Part shown: piece by piece, positions 17,969 through 29,853 of the stretch
Layout of the letters: each line of letters begins with the position of its first letter
Position numbering within the stretch: the first letter of the stretch is position 1
Origin: Bolinopsis microptera
Lineage: Eukaryota > Ctenophora > Tentaculata > Lobata > Bolinopsidae
Length of the DNA stretch: 60,000 nt
Direction of reading: 5' to 3'
Assembly (NCBI RefSeq): GCF_026151205.1
Contig: NC_087076.1
Location: 21,572,828 to 21,632,827, forward strand
Translations under genes and position numbers: made by a program
Notes under the pieces: model-generated
Seen by the model: only the letters and a program-made list of their open reading frames with translations
Told to the model about the DNA's origin: nothing
Database searches by the model: none

Positions 17969-19496
17969 TATCACTCACTAGAGGACTTCAAATATCTCTA
18001 ATTTCTAATTTCTAATTTCTCACTATCTGCTGTCCAGATCCTTTACAAGAACTCCTTCTGTGTTACTGTTAGAGCTGCCAAACTGAGAAATATGCGAAAT
18101 CTTGGAGCACGATGACCTTGGATGATGATTTATCACTCTACACTCGACTGTCACGTGACTTTTTCAACCCGTTCTCTAGCTGGTCCTGAACGACTATTCG
18201 AAACCCTAACCCTCTAATCTGATCCCAACCCTAACCCTAACCCAATCCTTAACAAAAGCATATGCTGAAACCCTAACCCTAACAAGAAATTGGACTAACT
18301 TCCTTATACGGTCATATCACGTTATCGAGACAGTTTTTTGCCAATATCTCGTCAGGGGAGCATTTTAACCATATATCATGGGGGTGATTCAGAATCAGCG
18401 TCCGAAAATACATCGATTGAAGTTAGTTTTAACTGTCGGGGGCCCTTTTAGAACAATCTCGAAGATCGACTGTAGTGTGATTTAGCACGCTCGGATGACC
18501 TTAAGGATGCTCAGGTATATTTCAACTTTTTCAAATATTCTTTGAGCATGTGTCACAATATGTTTGAGTTTTGAGTTTTGACAGTGTTGAAGAATATAAA
18601 CAGCTTGGATTTAAAAATTAAACAAAACGTAACAAACTTCATCAATACCAGGTTACCATACCATCTGTACTGGGTGTTACCGGTCTCACTGTAATATTAC
18701 CAAAAATGTTTAATAGTTGTTGTGAGCATGTAGTAGTACGTCATCATTTACATTTACACTAGCACAAGAAATGTTGAAACAGCACAATACATTTATTCAA
18801 TACTGATACAATCATGAAACTTGGATATTAGACAGTATCTCCCGCCACAATGGACTGAATGGAGAGTTCGAACTTAATATCAGTATTTAGCGCAAGTTTG
18901 TCGAATGATCTGTATAATCAGTGTTCATATGTCGCCGACTACCCTGACTAAGGTTCTACTTCTCCCAATTTCGGTTCTTGTCAAAAAACGTAATACTTTT
19001 GTAATTTTTGCAGTATCCAAGAAGCCCGACCCAATCGGTGCACCAGTGACCAGTCCATACACCTATTGTAAACAAATGATATGAATGTTATCTTGGATAC
19101 CACCCTCAATTATTATAATCAAGATGGATGTAAATAACATGATAATAATCGAATTATTATTGAGAGAGAGGATTGAATATGCGAAACTATAAGGTTTTGA
19201 GTTCTTTCATGACACAAAATTCTTTATCTGATGCGGTGTTACACCGCGTATAGTACACCGCAGCGGTGTACTATTTTTAACTTATATAAGTTATAAATAT
19301 AATGTAACTCCGTTGATTTGTGTTCAATAATGTGGCTCCTACTATCAACCGCCTACTTTCACGTGACTCTACTTTTTTCCAACGAAATATATCCCCAACC
19401 ACTACCTTAAAGTTAACTCAAGACCGAGTTCCAATCATAAACCTAAACAGGGTTGTCAAGCTTCGTCACTAAATGTCACGTGATTCACGTCACTGA
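17969..19496. other. Gene-poor spacer with telomere-like scraps and small palindromes
   Basis: No supportable ORF. CCCTAA-rich scraps lie at about 18203-18292. A stretch at about 18371-18412 is the reverse complement of intron text in the receptor gene (about 668-711 and 1598-1640; shared core GATTC-N-GAATCACCCC). Two perfect GC palindromes lie near 19233-19275 (GCGGTGT/ACACCGC and TAGTACACCGC/GCGGTGTACTA). Confidence 0.5.
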
Positions 19497-22400
19497 CCCT
19501 GACCCTGACCCTGACCCTGACCCTGACCCTGACCCTGACCCTGACCCTGACCCTGACCCTGACCCTGACCCTGACCCTGACCCTGACCCTGACCCTGACC
19601 CTGACCCTGACCCTGACCCTGACCACTGACCACTGACCACTGACCACTGACCACTGACCACTGACCACTGACCACTGACCACTGACCACTGACCACTGAC
19701 CACTGACCACTGACCACTGACCACTGACCACTGACCACTGACCACTGACCACTGACCACTGACCACTGACCACTGACCACTGACCCTGACCCTGACCCTG
19801 ACCCTGACCCTGACCCTGACCCTGACCCTGACCCTGACCCTGACCCTGACCCTGACCCTGACCCTGACCCTGACCCTGACCCTGACCCTGACCCTGACCC
19901 TGACCCTGACCCTGACCCTGACCCTGACCCTGACCCTGACCCTGACCCTGACCCTGACCCTGACCCTGACCCTGACCCTGACCCTGACCCTGACCCTGAC
20001 CCTGACCCTGACCCTGACCCTGACCCTGACCCTGACCCTGACCCTGACCCTGACCCTGACCCTGACCCTGACCCTGACCCTGACCCTGACCCTGACCCTG
20101 ACCCTGACCCTGACCCTGACCCTGACCCTGACCCTGACCCTGACCCTGACCCTGACCCTGACCCTGACCCTGACCCTGACCCTGACCCTGACCCTGACCC
20201 TGACCCTGACCCTGACCCTGACCCTGACCCTGACCCTGACCCTGACCCTGACCCTGACCCTGACCCTGACCCTGACCCTGACCCTGACCCTGACCCTGAC
20301 CCTGACCCTGACCCTGACCCTGACCCTGACCCTGACCCTGACCCTGACCCTGACCCTGACCCTGACCCTGACCCTGACCCTGACCCTGACCCTGACCCTG
20401 ACCCTGACCCTGACCCTGACCCTGACCCTGACCCTGACCCTGACCCTGACCCTGACCCTGACCCTGACCCTGACCCTGACCCTGACCCTGACCCTGACCC
20501 TGACCCTGACCCTGACCCTGACCCTGACCCTGACCCTGACCCTGACCCTGACCCTGACCCTGACCCTGACCCTGACCCTGACCCTGACCCTGACCCTGAC
20601 CCTGACCCTGACCCTGACCCTGACCCTGACCCTGACCCTGACCCTGACCCTGACCCTGACCCTGACCCTGACCCTGACCCTGACCCTGACCCTGACCCTG
20701 ACCCTGACCCTGACCCTGACCCTGACCCTGACCCTGACCCTGACCCTGACCCTGACCCTGACCCTGACCCTGACCCTGACCCTGACCCTGACCCTGACCC
20801 TGACCCTGACCCTGACCCTGACCCTGACCCTGACCCTGACCCTGACCCTGACCCTGACCCTGACCCTGACCCTGACCCTGACCCTGACCCTGACCCTGAC
20901 CCTGACCCTGACCCTGACCCTGACCCTGACCCTGATTTCAATAAAAATGTTAGTTAATATTATGGCAAGTTTCCACAACTGATTTTTTCTGATCAGCGAT
21001 AATAACCGCTTTTTTAACGCTATAAAAGCGCTTATTTCGAAAACCCACCGTTTATTGGCGATTATTTTACGCCAATAAACGGTCCCGTTAATAAACGATT
21101 AGAAAGATTATAATCGCTTTTTCCATAATTTTTTTTGCAAAAGCGACTATAAGCGCTTTAAAAACAATAATAAATGTAGAATCAAAAATATTAGTGATAA
21201 AAAATTGCTTTTATTTTAGGGTTGGCGATTATAATCGCTCCGTAAGCGCTTTTCAAAGAACTTTTTTAAAACGCTTTTAATCGACTATAATATAAGCAAT
21301 TATATTCACTAAGGAAACCCTGACCCTGACCCTGACCCTGACCCTGACCCTGACCCTGACCCTGACCCTGACCCTGACCCTGACCCTGACCCTGACCCTG
21401 ACCCTGACCCTGACCCTGACCCTGACCCTGACCCTGACCCTGACCCTGACCCTGACCCTGACCCTGACCCTGACCCTGACCCTGACCCTGACCCTGACCC
21501 TGACCCTGACCCTGACCCTGACCCTGACCCTGACCCTGACCCTGACCCTGACCCTGACCCTGACCCTGACCCTGACCCTGACCCTGACCCTGACCCTGAC
21601 CCTGACCCTGACCCTGACCCTGACCCTGACCCTGACCCTGACCCTGACCCTGACCCTGACCCTGACCCTGACCCTGACCCTGACCCTGACCCTGACCCTG
21701 ACCCTGACCCTGACCCTGACCCTGACCCTGACCCTGACCCTGACCCTGACCCTGACCCTGACCCTGACCCTGACCCTGACCCTGACCCTGACCCTGATTT
21801 CAATAAAAATGTTAGTTAATATTATGGCAAGTTTCCACAACTGATTTTTTCTGATCAGCGATAATAACCGCTTTTTTAACGCTATAAAAGCGCTTATTTC
21901 GAAAACCCACCGTTTATTGGCGATTATTTTACGCCAATAAACGGTCCCGTTAATAAACGATTAGAAAGATTATAATCGCTTTTTCCATAATTTTTTTTGC
22001 AAAAGCGACTATAAGCGCTTTAAAAACAATAATAAATGTAGAATCAAAAATATTAGTGATAAAAAATTGCTTTTATTTTAGGGTTGGCGATTATAATCGC
22101 TCCGTAAGCGCTTTTCAAAGAACTTTTTTAAAACGCTTTTAATCGACTATAATATAAGCAATTATATTCACTAAGGAAACCCTGACCCTGACCCTGACCC
22201 TGACCCTGACCCTGACCCTGACCCTGACCCTGACCCTGACCCTGACCCTGACCCTGACCCTGACCCTGACCCTGACCCTGACCCTGACCCTGACCCTGAC
22301 CCTGACCCTGACCCTGACCCTGACCCTGACCCTGACCCTGACCCTGACCCTGACCCTGACCCTGACCCTGACCCTGACCCTGACCCTGACCCTGACCCTG

Positions 22401-22707
22401 ACCCTGACCCTGACCCTGACCCTGACCCTGACCCTGACCCTGACCCTGACCCTGACCCTGACCCTGACCCTGACCCTGACCCTGACCCTGACCCTGACCC
22501 TGACCCTGACCCTGACCCTGACCCTGACCCTGACCCTGACCCTGACCCTGACCCTGACCCTGACCCTGACCCTGACCCTGACCCTGACCCTGACCCTGAC
22601 CCTGACCCTGACCCTGACCCTGACCCTGACCCTGACCCTGACCCTGACCCTGACCCTGACCCTGACCCTGACCCTGACCCTGACCCTGACCCTGACCCTG
22701 ACCCTGA
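19497..22707. repeat. TCAGGG (CCCTGA) telomere-variant satellite arrays
   Basis: Exact arrays on the plus strand: 21 copies of CCCTGA (19497-19622), 23 copies of the 7-mer CCACTGA (19623-19783), 192 copies of CCCTGA (19784-20935), 80 copies (21318-21797) and 88 copies (22180-22707). Two identical-looking 382-bp spacers separate the last three. I see no sequence variation inside the arrays. The G-rich strand GGGTCA repeat fits G-quadruplex formation. TCAGGG is a known variant of the TTAGGG telomere repeat. The long open frames on the minus strand (Arg-Val, Gly-Ser) are repeat artefacts. Confidence 0.95.
20936..22179. repeat. Duplicated 382-bp spacer between the CCCTGA arrays
   Basis: 20936-21317 and 21798-22179 are the same 382-bp sequence, each beginning TTTCAATAAAAATGTTAGTT and ending ACTAAGGAAA before the next array. 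It is rich in AAGCGCTT and GATTATAATCGC-type palindromes. It contains a perfect 13-bp hairpin CCGTTTATTGGCG/CGCCAATAAACGG (first copy about 21048-21082). It resembles a MITE or satellite junction and has no ORF. Confidence 0.85.
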
Positions 22708-23147
22708 TTTCAATAAAAATGTTAGTTAATAACCCTGACCCTGACCCTGACCCTGGGTCTTACCAACTTGACGGTATTCGAGTGTTAAAGGACCAGTTAA
22801 CTCAAAACAAAGTTATCCTCATATTTTGACAGATTGTGACAAATAGCAAACTGAGCAACGAGTCGAAATTCCTAAATCTCTAACTGCTCTCTAACGCGTG
22901 TAATTAGCGTTTGTATTATTTTGGCCCTGATTTCAATAAAAATGTTAGTTAATAACCCTGACCCTGACCCTGACCCTGGGTCTTACCAACTTGACGGTAT
23001 TCGAGTGTTAAAGGACCAGTTAACTCAAAAAAAAGTTATCCTCATATTTTGACAGATTGTGACAAATAGCAAACTGAGCAACGAGTCGAAATTCCTAAAT
23101 CTCTAACTGCTCTCTAACGCGTGTAATTAGCGTTTGTATTATTTTGG
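22702..23147. repeat. 223-bp tandem duplication
   Basis: 22702-22924 and 22925-23147 are near-identical copies. Each starts with a CCCTGA hexamer, the TTTCAATAAAAATG text of the 382-bp spacer, four CCCTGA units and GGTCTTACC. It then enters the TTAAAGGACCAGTTAACT terminus of the TTAA element. The duplication thus copied the satellite-transposon junction. Confidence 0.85.
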
Positions 23148-25089
23148 CGATGACGTCATAAAGTCCCTTGCGCGCACAGAAGAGCTCGTGAGACTGTATT
23201 TTACAGGTAAAAATGGACATAATACAATGTTTCTCCCCTAAATAACTCGAAAAATAAGTGTTTTAGGGTACATGTTGCTTCATAAGTTGTATATAAACAT
23301 GGCCATTCTGCACAATTTGCAATCATTCAAAAATCTGTAGGGCCTTCATAGCCCAATTTACAAGATACCCATGATACTTTTGCATGATTTCTGGAACCGG
23401 AAATCAGTTTTTCGCCAATAACTGAAAAAGTAAGCACTTTAAGCCATCTGTTTCTTCGTAAGTCATATATAAATATGCTAATTGCGGTTCTTTTGCACCC
23501 TGTCTAAAGACTCTATCACGATCCTATCGAAAATGGGCTCAGCACCACGCCCAAAATGGTTTTTGGCAAATTTCTCGAAGAGTAAGGATTTTAGGCCATG
23601 TGTTGCTCAGTAACTCCTATATAAACATGCATATGCCGCTTCGTTTAAGCCTATTTAGAAGTCTACGACCTTCAGAAGCAAAGGGTCGGTTACGTTATTG
23701 GGTCAATATCGGCGTGGTCAATATGTCTCCAACCGAAAATCGTTTATTCATACTTTTGAGAAGGTCTTTGCAAAATTTCGTGAGTATACGAAAATTTGCA
23801 GGTTCAATTCCATAAATGTCCTTAAATGACTGGACTACACTAGTTTAGAGTTAACTTTAGAGAAACTCATAAATCATTATTATCTAAAATTAAGCTGTCA
23901 GTGTCCATGATCAACCTATGGCTACAATGTTTTACATGAAAATTGAAATGTAAAAATCAGGAGTAATATAATAAGTGTATTTCTAGATTAAAGTGCTATC
24001 TCATAGTTTAAGAATTGTATAGATTAACGTATGTTGTTTAGCCATCTAAGAATCGATCGTGCCGCAATATATATGGCCAAAGAATAATAGGGTCTTGGAA
24101 ATTCTATATTTGTTCAGTGGGTCGATTGACTGAACACGTTTGCACTTGGTATTTAATTTTACCAGTAGTTTATTTATGTTATGTACCTACCGATGATCAT
24201 ACAAGTAGGACGATAACTAGGTAAGTCACATTCAAAACACACCGCTCACCGTACACTCCAATCAGTATTACGTATACCGGGTATTTTTCAGTTCCCACGG
24301 CACCGTTCTGATAGGAGCTACTTCTACTAATGGTCCGATGGGAACGGCCGTAAAATAGCCAGACTTCATGTCTCCTGTACTGTCTGGCACGTGTGGATTA
24401 AAGTAAGAAATTTCGCTATGCTAGAAATATAATTGCTCTCGGAACTATGTCTTTTAGGATAGCGAACCATTTGACTGCTCGCATTCTTCCGAACAACTGT
24501 AATATTATATTACAGAGTTACACTCTGATCAGCTATATTTAATATATAGCACATTATTTTGTGTATTAGTTTCATGGACTGGGGAAAAATAATCGGTACA
24601 GTCTCCCTTCGTTTTAATGAAGCAATGAAAACAATCCAAAATTATCACATATGACATAACTTGTAATAGCAGAAACTTTCTAACCGTACATTCACCCGCC
24701 ACTGTTCAAGAACTTATGTCACTGTTTAAAATCCTGACGTGAGCACTGTACATCCAATCAGCTATTCATATAGTTAGGGTGATAGCCAAAACTATAAGGA
24801 TTTTGGAGAACTAGGGAAATTGAAATAGTCATAACTCTAAAATTTGAGTGAGTTACACGTGTTTTATTGACGATGATAAACATTTGTGCATTGTATTACG
24901 CTATGCCAGCGCGCACTGAGGGACTTTATGACGTCACGCGGCCACAGCTTATTATTGCAATAACACGCGTTACACGTAAGCTAGAGAGTTGGTTCTTTCG
25001 GCGATACAATTTTTTACGAGTTTGTCACAGCTGATTTAAATCTTAGCCAAATTTGAGACTACAAATTTTTCAGTTAACTGGTCCTTTAA
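23008..25089. mobile_element. TTAA-flanked inverted-repeat element (non-autonomous DNA transposon)
   Basis: Left end TTAA-AGGACCAGTTAACT at 23008; right end AGTTAACTGGTCCT-TTAA ending 25089. Inverted similarity continues in patches for about 160 bp: ACGCGTGT.ATT.GC, GACGTCATAAAGTCCCT and a GCGCGC stretch appear in the same order at both ends. TTAA target duplication is diagnostic of piggyBac-like and a few other superfamilies. No transposase is present. Inside, 23225-23650 holds about three decayed copies of a roughly 190-bp repeat (shared TATATAAACATG motif). A second copy of the left terminus lies at 22785. Confidence 0.7.
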
Positions 25090-25194
25090 TCGGGAGGTGT
25101 GGGTTTCAGTTCCCGCTATCATCACATCTCACTCTGATTGTTACCGGTGTTATGTGTAGCTGTATGATTCTTACTTCTAATATAACCCCATACG

Positions 25195-25262
25195 AGCTCC
25201 TTGAAAGGGGTTTCAGTTTCAGTTTTAGTTTCAATTTCAGTTTCAGTTTCAATTTCGCTGAA
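25195..25262. repeat. TTTCAG hexamer microsatellite
   Basis: About ten imperfect copies of GTTTCA/TTTCAG/TTTCAA. A 68-bp simple repeat, with no gene around it. Confidence 0.7.
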
Positions 25263-26699
25263 ATAAGAATTCATTCTATAGCGAAGGAAAACAATGAAAG
25301 AGTTTGGGTAGCGAGAGTCTGACGAGATGAGGGCACTTTACTTTTTCGTTCTTTACTGTAAATTAGAAATCATCTAGTTATCACCTTCTACTCAAATTTA
25401 TATATTTTCGGGTCATTTTGTAACAGGCCTTACTAAATTATTATGAAAATCATCAGAATATTTTTTTTTTATCTAGACACTTATTTTACTTCGGTGTATT
25501 CCAACAGCCACAATGTTACACAAGTGCAACCAGCCAATTACAGGAAGCCGAAGGATCTTTTTGGCCAGTGATGGTTAAGGTAGTGTGTACCATACTTTCT
25601 TCGTCCGAGACTTTGCTGCAATGTGCAGCTCCTCATTTAACCCTCACACCCGATTTCTCGAGTATTCGGCTGAGTAGACCGGGGGGCTGCATAGACCACT
25701 CATGATCCTTAGCTGAACGTCGACGACGCTCACCCCACGACCAGGCAGTCAGTGGGTTTAGGTGATAATCAATAATTATTTTGTTTCTCGGATTTATAAA
25801 TTTTTGGTATCATGGTATAGTTCTAACGATGATGAGATCAGAACACACGGCCATAATTCTGGGAAAACTTGCATTGTTGGAATATCGTGATTTTAAAACG
25901 GCCTTGAATCAAAAAAAGTGTTACGAAAAAACGGCGTTATTTTGCTGAAATTTGGGCTCAGCGTCGGACTGTTTTCAAAAGCTCATGATAAATTGTAATA
26001 AAATGATGCAATCATGAAAATTTCTGGAATCTATGTACAAATAACTTTTCCAAACGATAGCATAAAGTATGATAAGTTTACAAATATCCGTGTATTTGAT
26101 AAACGCAATAATATGAGTCAAGTCAGAAACACGCCTACTCGCAAACATTTTGAACTATAACTCGAGCTACAAACGTCGCAAAACAACTGCAGTTTCGGTG
26201 AAATGGCGCCAGAGAGTCTGTGGAACGCGCAGTAGAGCTCTCGCACGTGAGAAATGTTCGAGTCAGTCTACCTTGTTTGGCGCGCTATTTCGTTTCCGTT
26301 ACAAATGTTGACCTTGTACGCCATTTTGTCGCCATTTTGTCAATTTATACGTAATTTCGTAAATTTCGTCAATACCACGTTTAGCCAAATTCCACAGAGA
26401 GCTTATAATTTACTTCCAACACGAAATAAACATTGCTAAGGCCATGAAGTTACCTAACGGCTACTTTTAACGGAAAATCAAGTCATTATGTGACATGTAG
26501 CGTCCTTTTGTCACTTAAATGGATGACGTTGACTTTAGAACATCGTGAAACTTTCCATCAGTAAAGCTAAAAGTATTTCCATTCTAAAAAACTTTACTTC
26601 AAGATAATTGCACGAAAGATGAATAAGTGTCTAAAGATCCATTTGATTGAACTTGTCTTCAACTTTTAAGCTGTATTACGTCTCGAAATAAGCGATCGA
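25263..26699. other. Gene-free stretch, possible SINE-like segment
   Basis: No supportable ORF. 25480-25780 is GC-richer than its surroundings (ACGTCGACGACGCTC, GAGTAGACCGGGGGG), reminiscent of a repeated element body, but I cannot assign it. The rest is ordinary AT-rich sequence. Confidence 0.3.
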
Positions 26700-26785
26700 C
26701 CGCGCAGGATTACCACCTAGTGGGTTTCGAACTCGCAACCTAACGATTGTAAGACAGGCGTTCTAACCAACTGCGCTACCTGGCC
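26700..26785 (-). mobile_element. tRNA-derived SINE head (or tRNA pseudogene)
   Basis: The minus strand starts GGCCAGGTAGCGCAGTTGG, a good RNA polymerase III box A, and contains GGTTGCGAGTTCGAAACCC, a good box B. Stems do not fold: the acceptor 3' side does not pair with GGCCAGG, and the anticodon stem and T stem have several mismatches. Intact promoter boxes with a decayed cloverleaf are the hallmark of tRNA-derived SINEs. Confidence 0.6.
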
Positions 26786-27089
26786 GTTGAATATAACTAT
26801 AAGAATTTGTTCAGTTTGTTGTTGTTAATATTCCTGGGTACTATTTTATAAAACTACTATTTTATAAAACAGCAGCATGCTTTCTATTTTTCTACCGTCA
26901 AAAGAGTTCTGCCTTAGTTTATGTAATTTCTGTATTGATAATGATAATATACACATTTTATTATGACTTGTGTAATATAGCCTACTAGAAACCTGCTAGT
27001 AGGAAGCTATATTCGAGGCAATGTAAAATCACGGCATTGAACGTGATCCTCTGTTAAGGCAGCGACGAATCTCGCTCACCCTTCACAAG

Positions 27090-27730
27090 ATGAAACAGCC
27101 TGATCCCACGGCCTTGCCAGCAGCTGCAGCCCCTACTCAAGTCCCGCCTGTTGCACTACTTACACAGAAACAGTCACCAACGTCCCGTCACTCCAGAGTC
27201 CTCTTTATTCACGACTCAATACACTGAGAAACGCCAGAATGGCTGTTCGACCAGATACCTGGCCAGTGGCCACCGATGTCAAAAGCGCCTTAACTATCAA
27301 CTAGTAGACTCCCTGGAACATCAACATGAGTTCAAACATTCTAAAGCAGTCGTACTTTCCTGCGGCATTAATGACCTAGCTAGGTATGGGCAGTCGGCCA
27401 GGAGTCTTGCGGACAATTTCTTTCCCCGTTTTATAGACTCTCGTAACAATAACAAGAATACCGAGTTTATGTTTTGTGCTTTATCTATGACTAAATTTAA
27501 CTGATTGAATGCAGAGATTGACGCTTTTAAGATCATGATGCCCATGCCGTGATCAAGTGTGTAAACTCATACTACGTATGGCCATGGGACTGCAACGCCA
27601 GACATGGCATCCACTTATATCACAAGGTGCAAAGGGTAGTGGCACATAAACTTGTTAACTGCGTTGGCAAGTTATGTGGATCTGAACAGAGACGTCACAG
27701 GAACTGTGAGTGGCTCTATCACCACAAGCC
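27090..27730 (+). pseudogene. Decayed LINE ORF1 with SGNH-esterase remnants
   Basis: Frameshifted pieces keep the esterase blocks in order: RVLFIHDSIH at about 27198-27227 followed by a stop; KAVVLSCGINDLARYGQSAR at about 27343-27402; and NARHGIHLYHKVQRVVAHK at about 27595-27651, the block with the catalytic His. The fragment has the same family design as ORF1 of LINE A but is clearly not the same copy. No RT follows, because the downstream DNA is replaced by an inverted-repeat element. Confidence 0.65.
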
Positions 27731-28527
27731 TTGACGGATGTTACTCGTCTAAATTTCTTCGAAGTAGCGCGCGCCGGGCCAGATCATTAACAATGGTCAA
27801 CACAAGCCCAACAGTCTCTCCAGATATAACCAAAGCCGAGCGCTTTTCAAATCATTTAAAAATGATTCAAATCATTAAAAAATACGATACAATTTTGTCT
27901 CAACTTCCAGTCCACCTTTAACAGATCGTTACCAAGATCGATCACATAATGAAATGATCTGATTGGTGGAATTTTTCTCATTATCTGATAAGCTCATCCA
28001 TTATCAGTATCTTTTATCACCCGATCGCAAACATTTTACTCTACAAATCTGTATCATCTTAAATCAATGAGATTTCATAACTTTATACAACATTCAAAAT
28101 TCACATACAAATCTATAAATAATCAAGTACGTTCTCCTCAGTATTACTCACTTACTCAAGTTCAGTGCGATAGTCCCTTATACTATTATTATTACGTAAA
28201 CGCTACAAACAAATTAAATACGAATAACACCTCACAAAACTAAACAACACAAAAGCAACCACTCTATTCGATTACTATTTTTCAGCCAAATCAGTTATAA
28301 TCATACTGATAAGGCCCCAGATAAGGACACTTTATTTCACTTAATTCATATAATTATCCGAATTTAGCTTATAATTTAATTTACTTTTAGATGTAGATAG
28401 AAATCATATCACGATTCTGTAGCATACAGGACCTCCGGTTCTCGTGAAAGAATCTGATTTGAACTATAGTTTACTATACTTTTCATTGTTTTATATACAG
28501 TATCATAATCATAATATTTAGCTCTAA

Positions 28528-28779
28528 ATGGAATCCACTGTTAGTGTTACATCTGAAAACAAAATCAAAATCAAATGTTCAAGCTGCAGCGGCTGGTGTT
28601 ACTCTATTAAAAATATTCGCACATGCTCATGGTGTCAAAGTAATGTCCATTGCAGCACCAAGGAATTGATACATGCTCCGCGCGCGAGAGCCGAGAAGTG
28701 GCATGCAACGTATGTCAACCAAGGAATAAGAATTTTAGTGCTCAAAAAATGTGTTTCACTAATTATTTTAGTCTCTTGA
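28528..28779 (+). CDS. Short Cys-rich ORF, probable LINE ORF1 start fragment
   Basis: 83 codons from ATG. The N-terminal half has KIKCSSCSGWCYSIKN, TCSWCQSNVHC and a His, a C-x2-C spacing like the PHD-like fingers at the start of some CR1-type ORF1 proteins. The second half loses any pattern. It lies inside the outer TTAA element and is probably a captured or decayed fragment, not a host gene. Confidence 0.3.
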   Translation: MESTVSVTSENKIKIKCSSCSGWCYSIKNIRTCSWCQSNVHCSTKELIHAPRARAEKWHATYVNQGIRILVLKKCVSLIILVS

Positions 28780-28848
28780 GTACTCTTAATTGACTGCACC
28801 ATTTTAGGGTTAAACGGGATCTTGCTAGTAATAGTATTGTCAGGATTG

Positions 28849-29705
28849 TTAACGGGTGATACTCGTAAAATATTTGTTTCACGAGTCTAATCTCGGCGCG
28901 CATCTTGGTAGGTTATAAATAGGGGGTGCACGATAAAATAAACTTGCTCGGATTTTAAAAATTTTTGTAGTATTGCTTTCTAGAGACTGTGAGAATTTTC
29001 ACAATATAACAAATTTGTCATACCTTTTCGAAAAGATCAGTGAGTTTCGCCTAATAGTGCCATATTTGATGCTGCTCAGCTTATGTAGCAAAAGTAGCTG
29101 TAAAAGTTGCGTAATTTGACCAAATTCGTTGATTTTTGTCGTATTATTTTGATATATCTTTGGTTACTTGAATGAGATCATTTTGAAAATTGGCGACGAC
29201 CTTCCAATACTAATAGGGCTTTCACAACTGTCCGAAAAATTTGGTGGATATTGGAGTTGGTATAGTAATGAAAATGAAGCAAAATACTTTGCTTTTAGCT
29301 GTAACCTAATGTTTGATGGTTGGACATGCTTGCTTTAAATTTTTTGGACACTTTCCTTGTGAGTTATTATAAGTAAGCTTACAAATTTTTGTTAAAATTG
29401 GATCAAGGGAAGGTTACTCAATACGCATTTGTTTCAAGAATTTTGTACTGGCCGAAATTAGCGCTAAAAAAACATCCTACAGTCGCGGCACGCGCGGCTC
29501 ACTGTCGATGGCACACTACCTATTATAAACCTACAACAGGATTGTAGCTTTGAGCTTGACCATTGTTAATGGTCTGGCCTGGCGCGAGCTACTTCGTAAC
29601 ACTTAACATTTCGAGATAAAAGTGGCGCGCGCTACTTTGTAGGTTTATAACCTACCAGGACGCGCGCCGAGTTGGACGAGATATTTTACGAGTATCACCC
29701 GTTAA
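28849..29705. mobile_element. Nested TTAA-flanked MITE (857 bp)
   Basis: Left TTAACGGGTGATACTCGTAA at 28849; right end its inverted copy ending TTAA at 29702-29705. Inverted similarity spans about 70 bp and includes CTCGGCGCGC and TGGTAGGTTATAAA. The perfect TTAA duplication and TIR start CGG are consistent with the outer element, so both belong to one family. No ORF. Confidence 0.75.
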
Positions 29706-29853
29706 GCGCTTGTATCACGTTGCGACCCCCACGGTCGTTTCACTATGGTCCTGACGATACAGGGGAAGCTGCGCACTTTGTGCGCGGCGGGTCATACAAC
29801 GTATGACAATTAAGTGCTACTTCAAAGAAATTTAGACGAGTAACATCCGTTAA

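Larger units (their letters stand above)
27731..29853. mobile_element. Outer TTAA-type inverted-repeat element
   Basis: Left end at 27731 reads TTGACGGATGTTACTCGTCT and the right end at 29853 is the inverted TTAACGGATGTTACTCGTCT. About 40 bp of inverted similarity runs through TAAATTTCTT.GAAGTAGC. A second inverted pair shares CATTAACAATGGTCAA (27787 and about 29541-29556). The left flank TTGA is one base off TTAA. No transposase. It contains a nested related element. Confidence 0.55.

Noticed and set aside
19497-22707. Chromosome end (true telomere)
   Set aside because: Unique DNA and genes lie on both sides, and the unit is TCAGGG, not TTAGGG.
19485-22713. Long minus-strand ORFs of Arg-Val or Gly-Ser repeats
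   Set aside because: They are translations of the TCAGGG satellite, open in all frames because the 6-mer contains no stop. No gene context.
26700-26785. Functional tRNA gene
   Set aside because: Box A and box B are good, but acceptor, anticodon and T stems do not pair.
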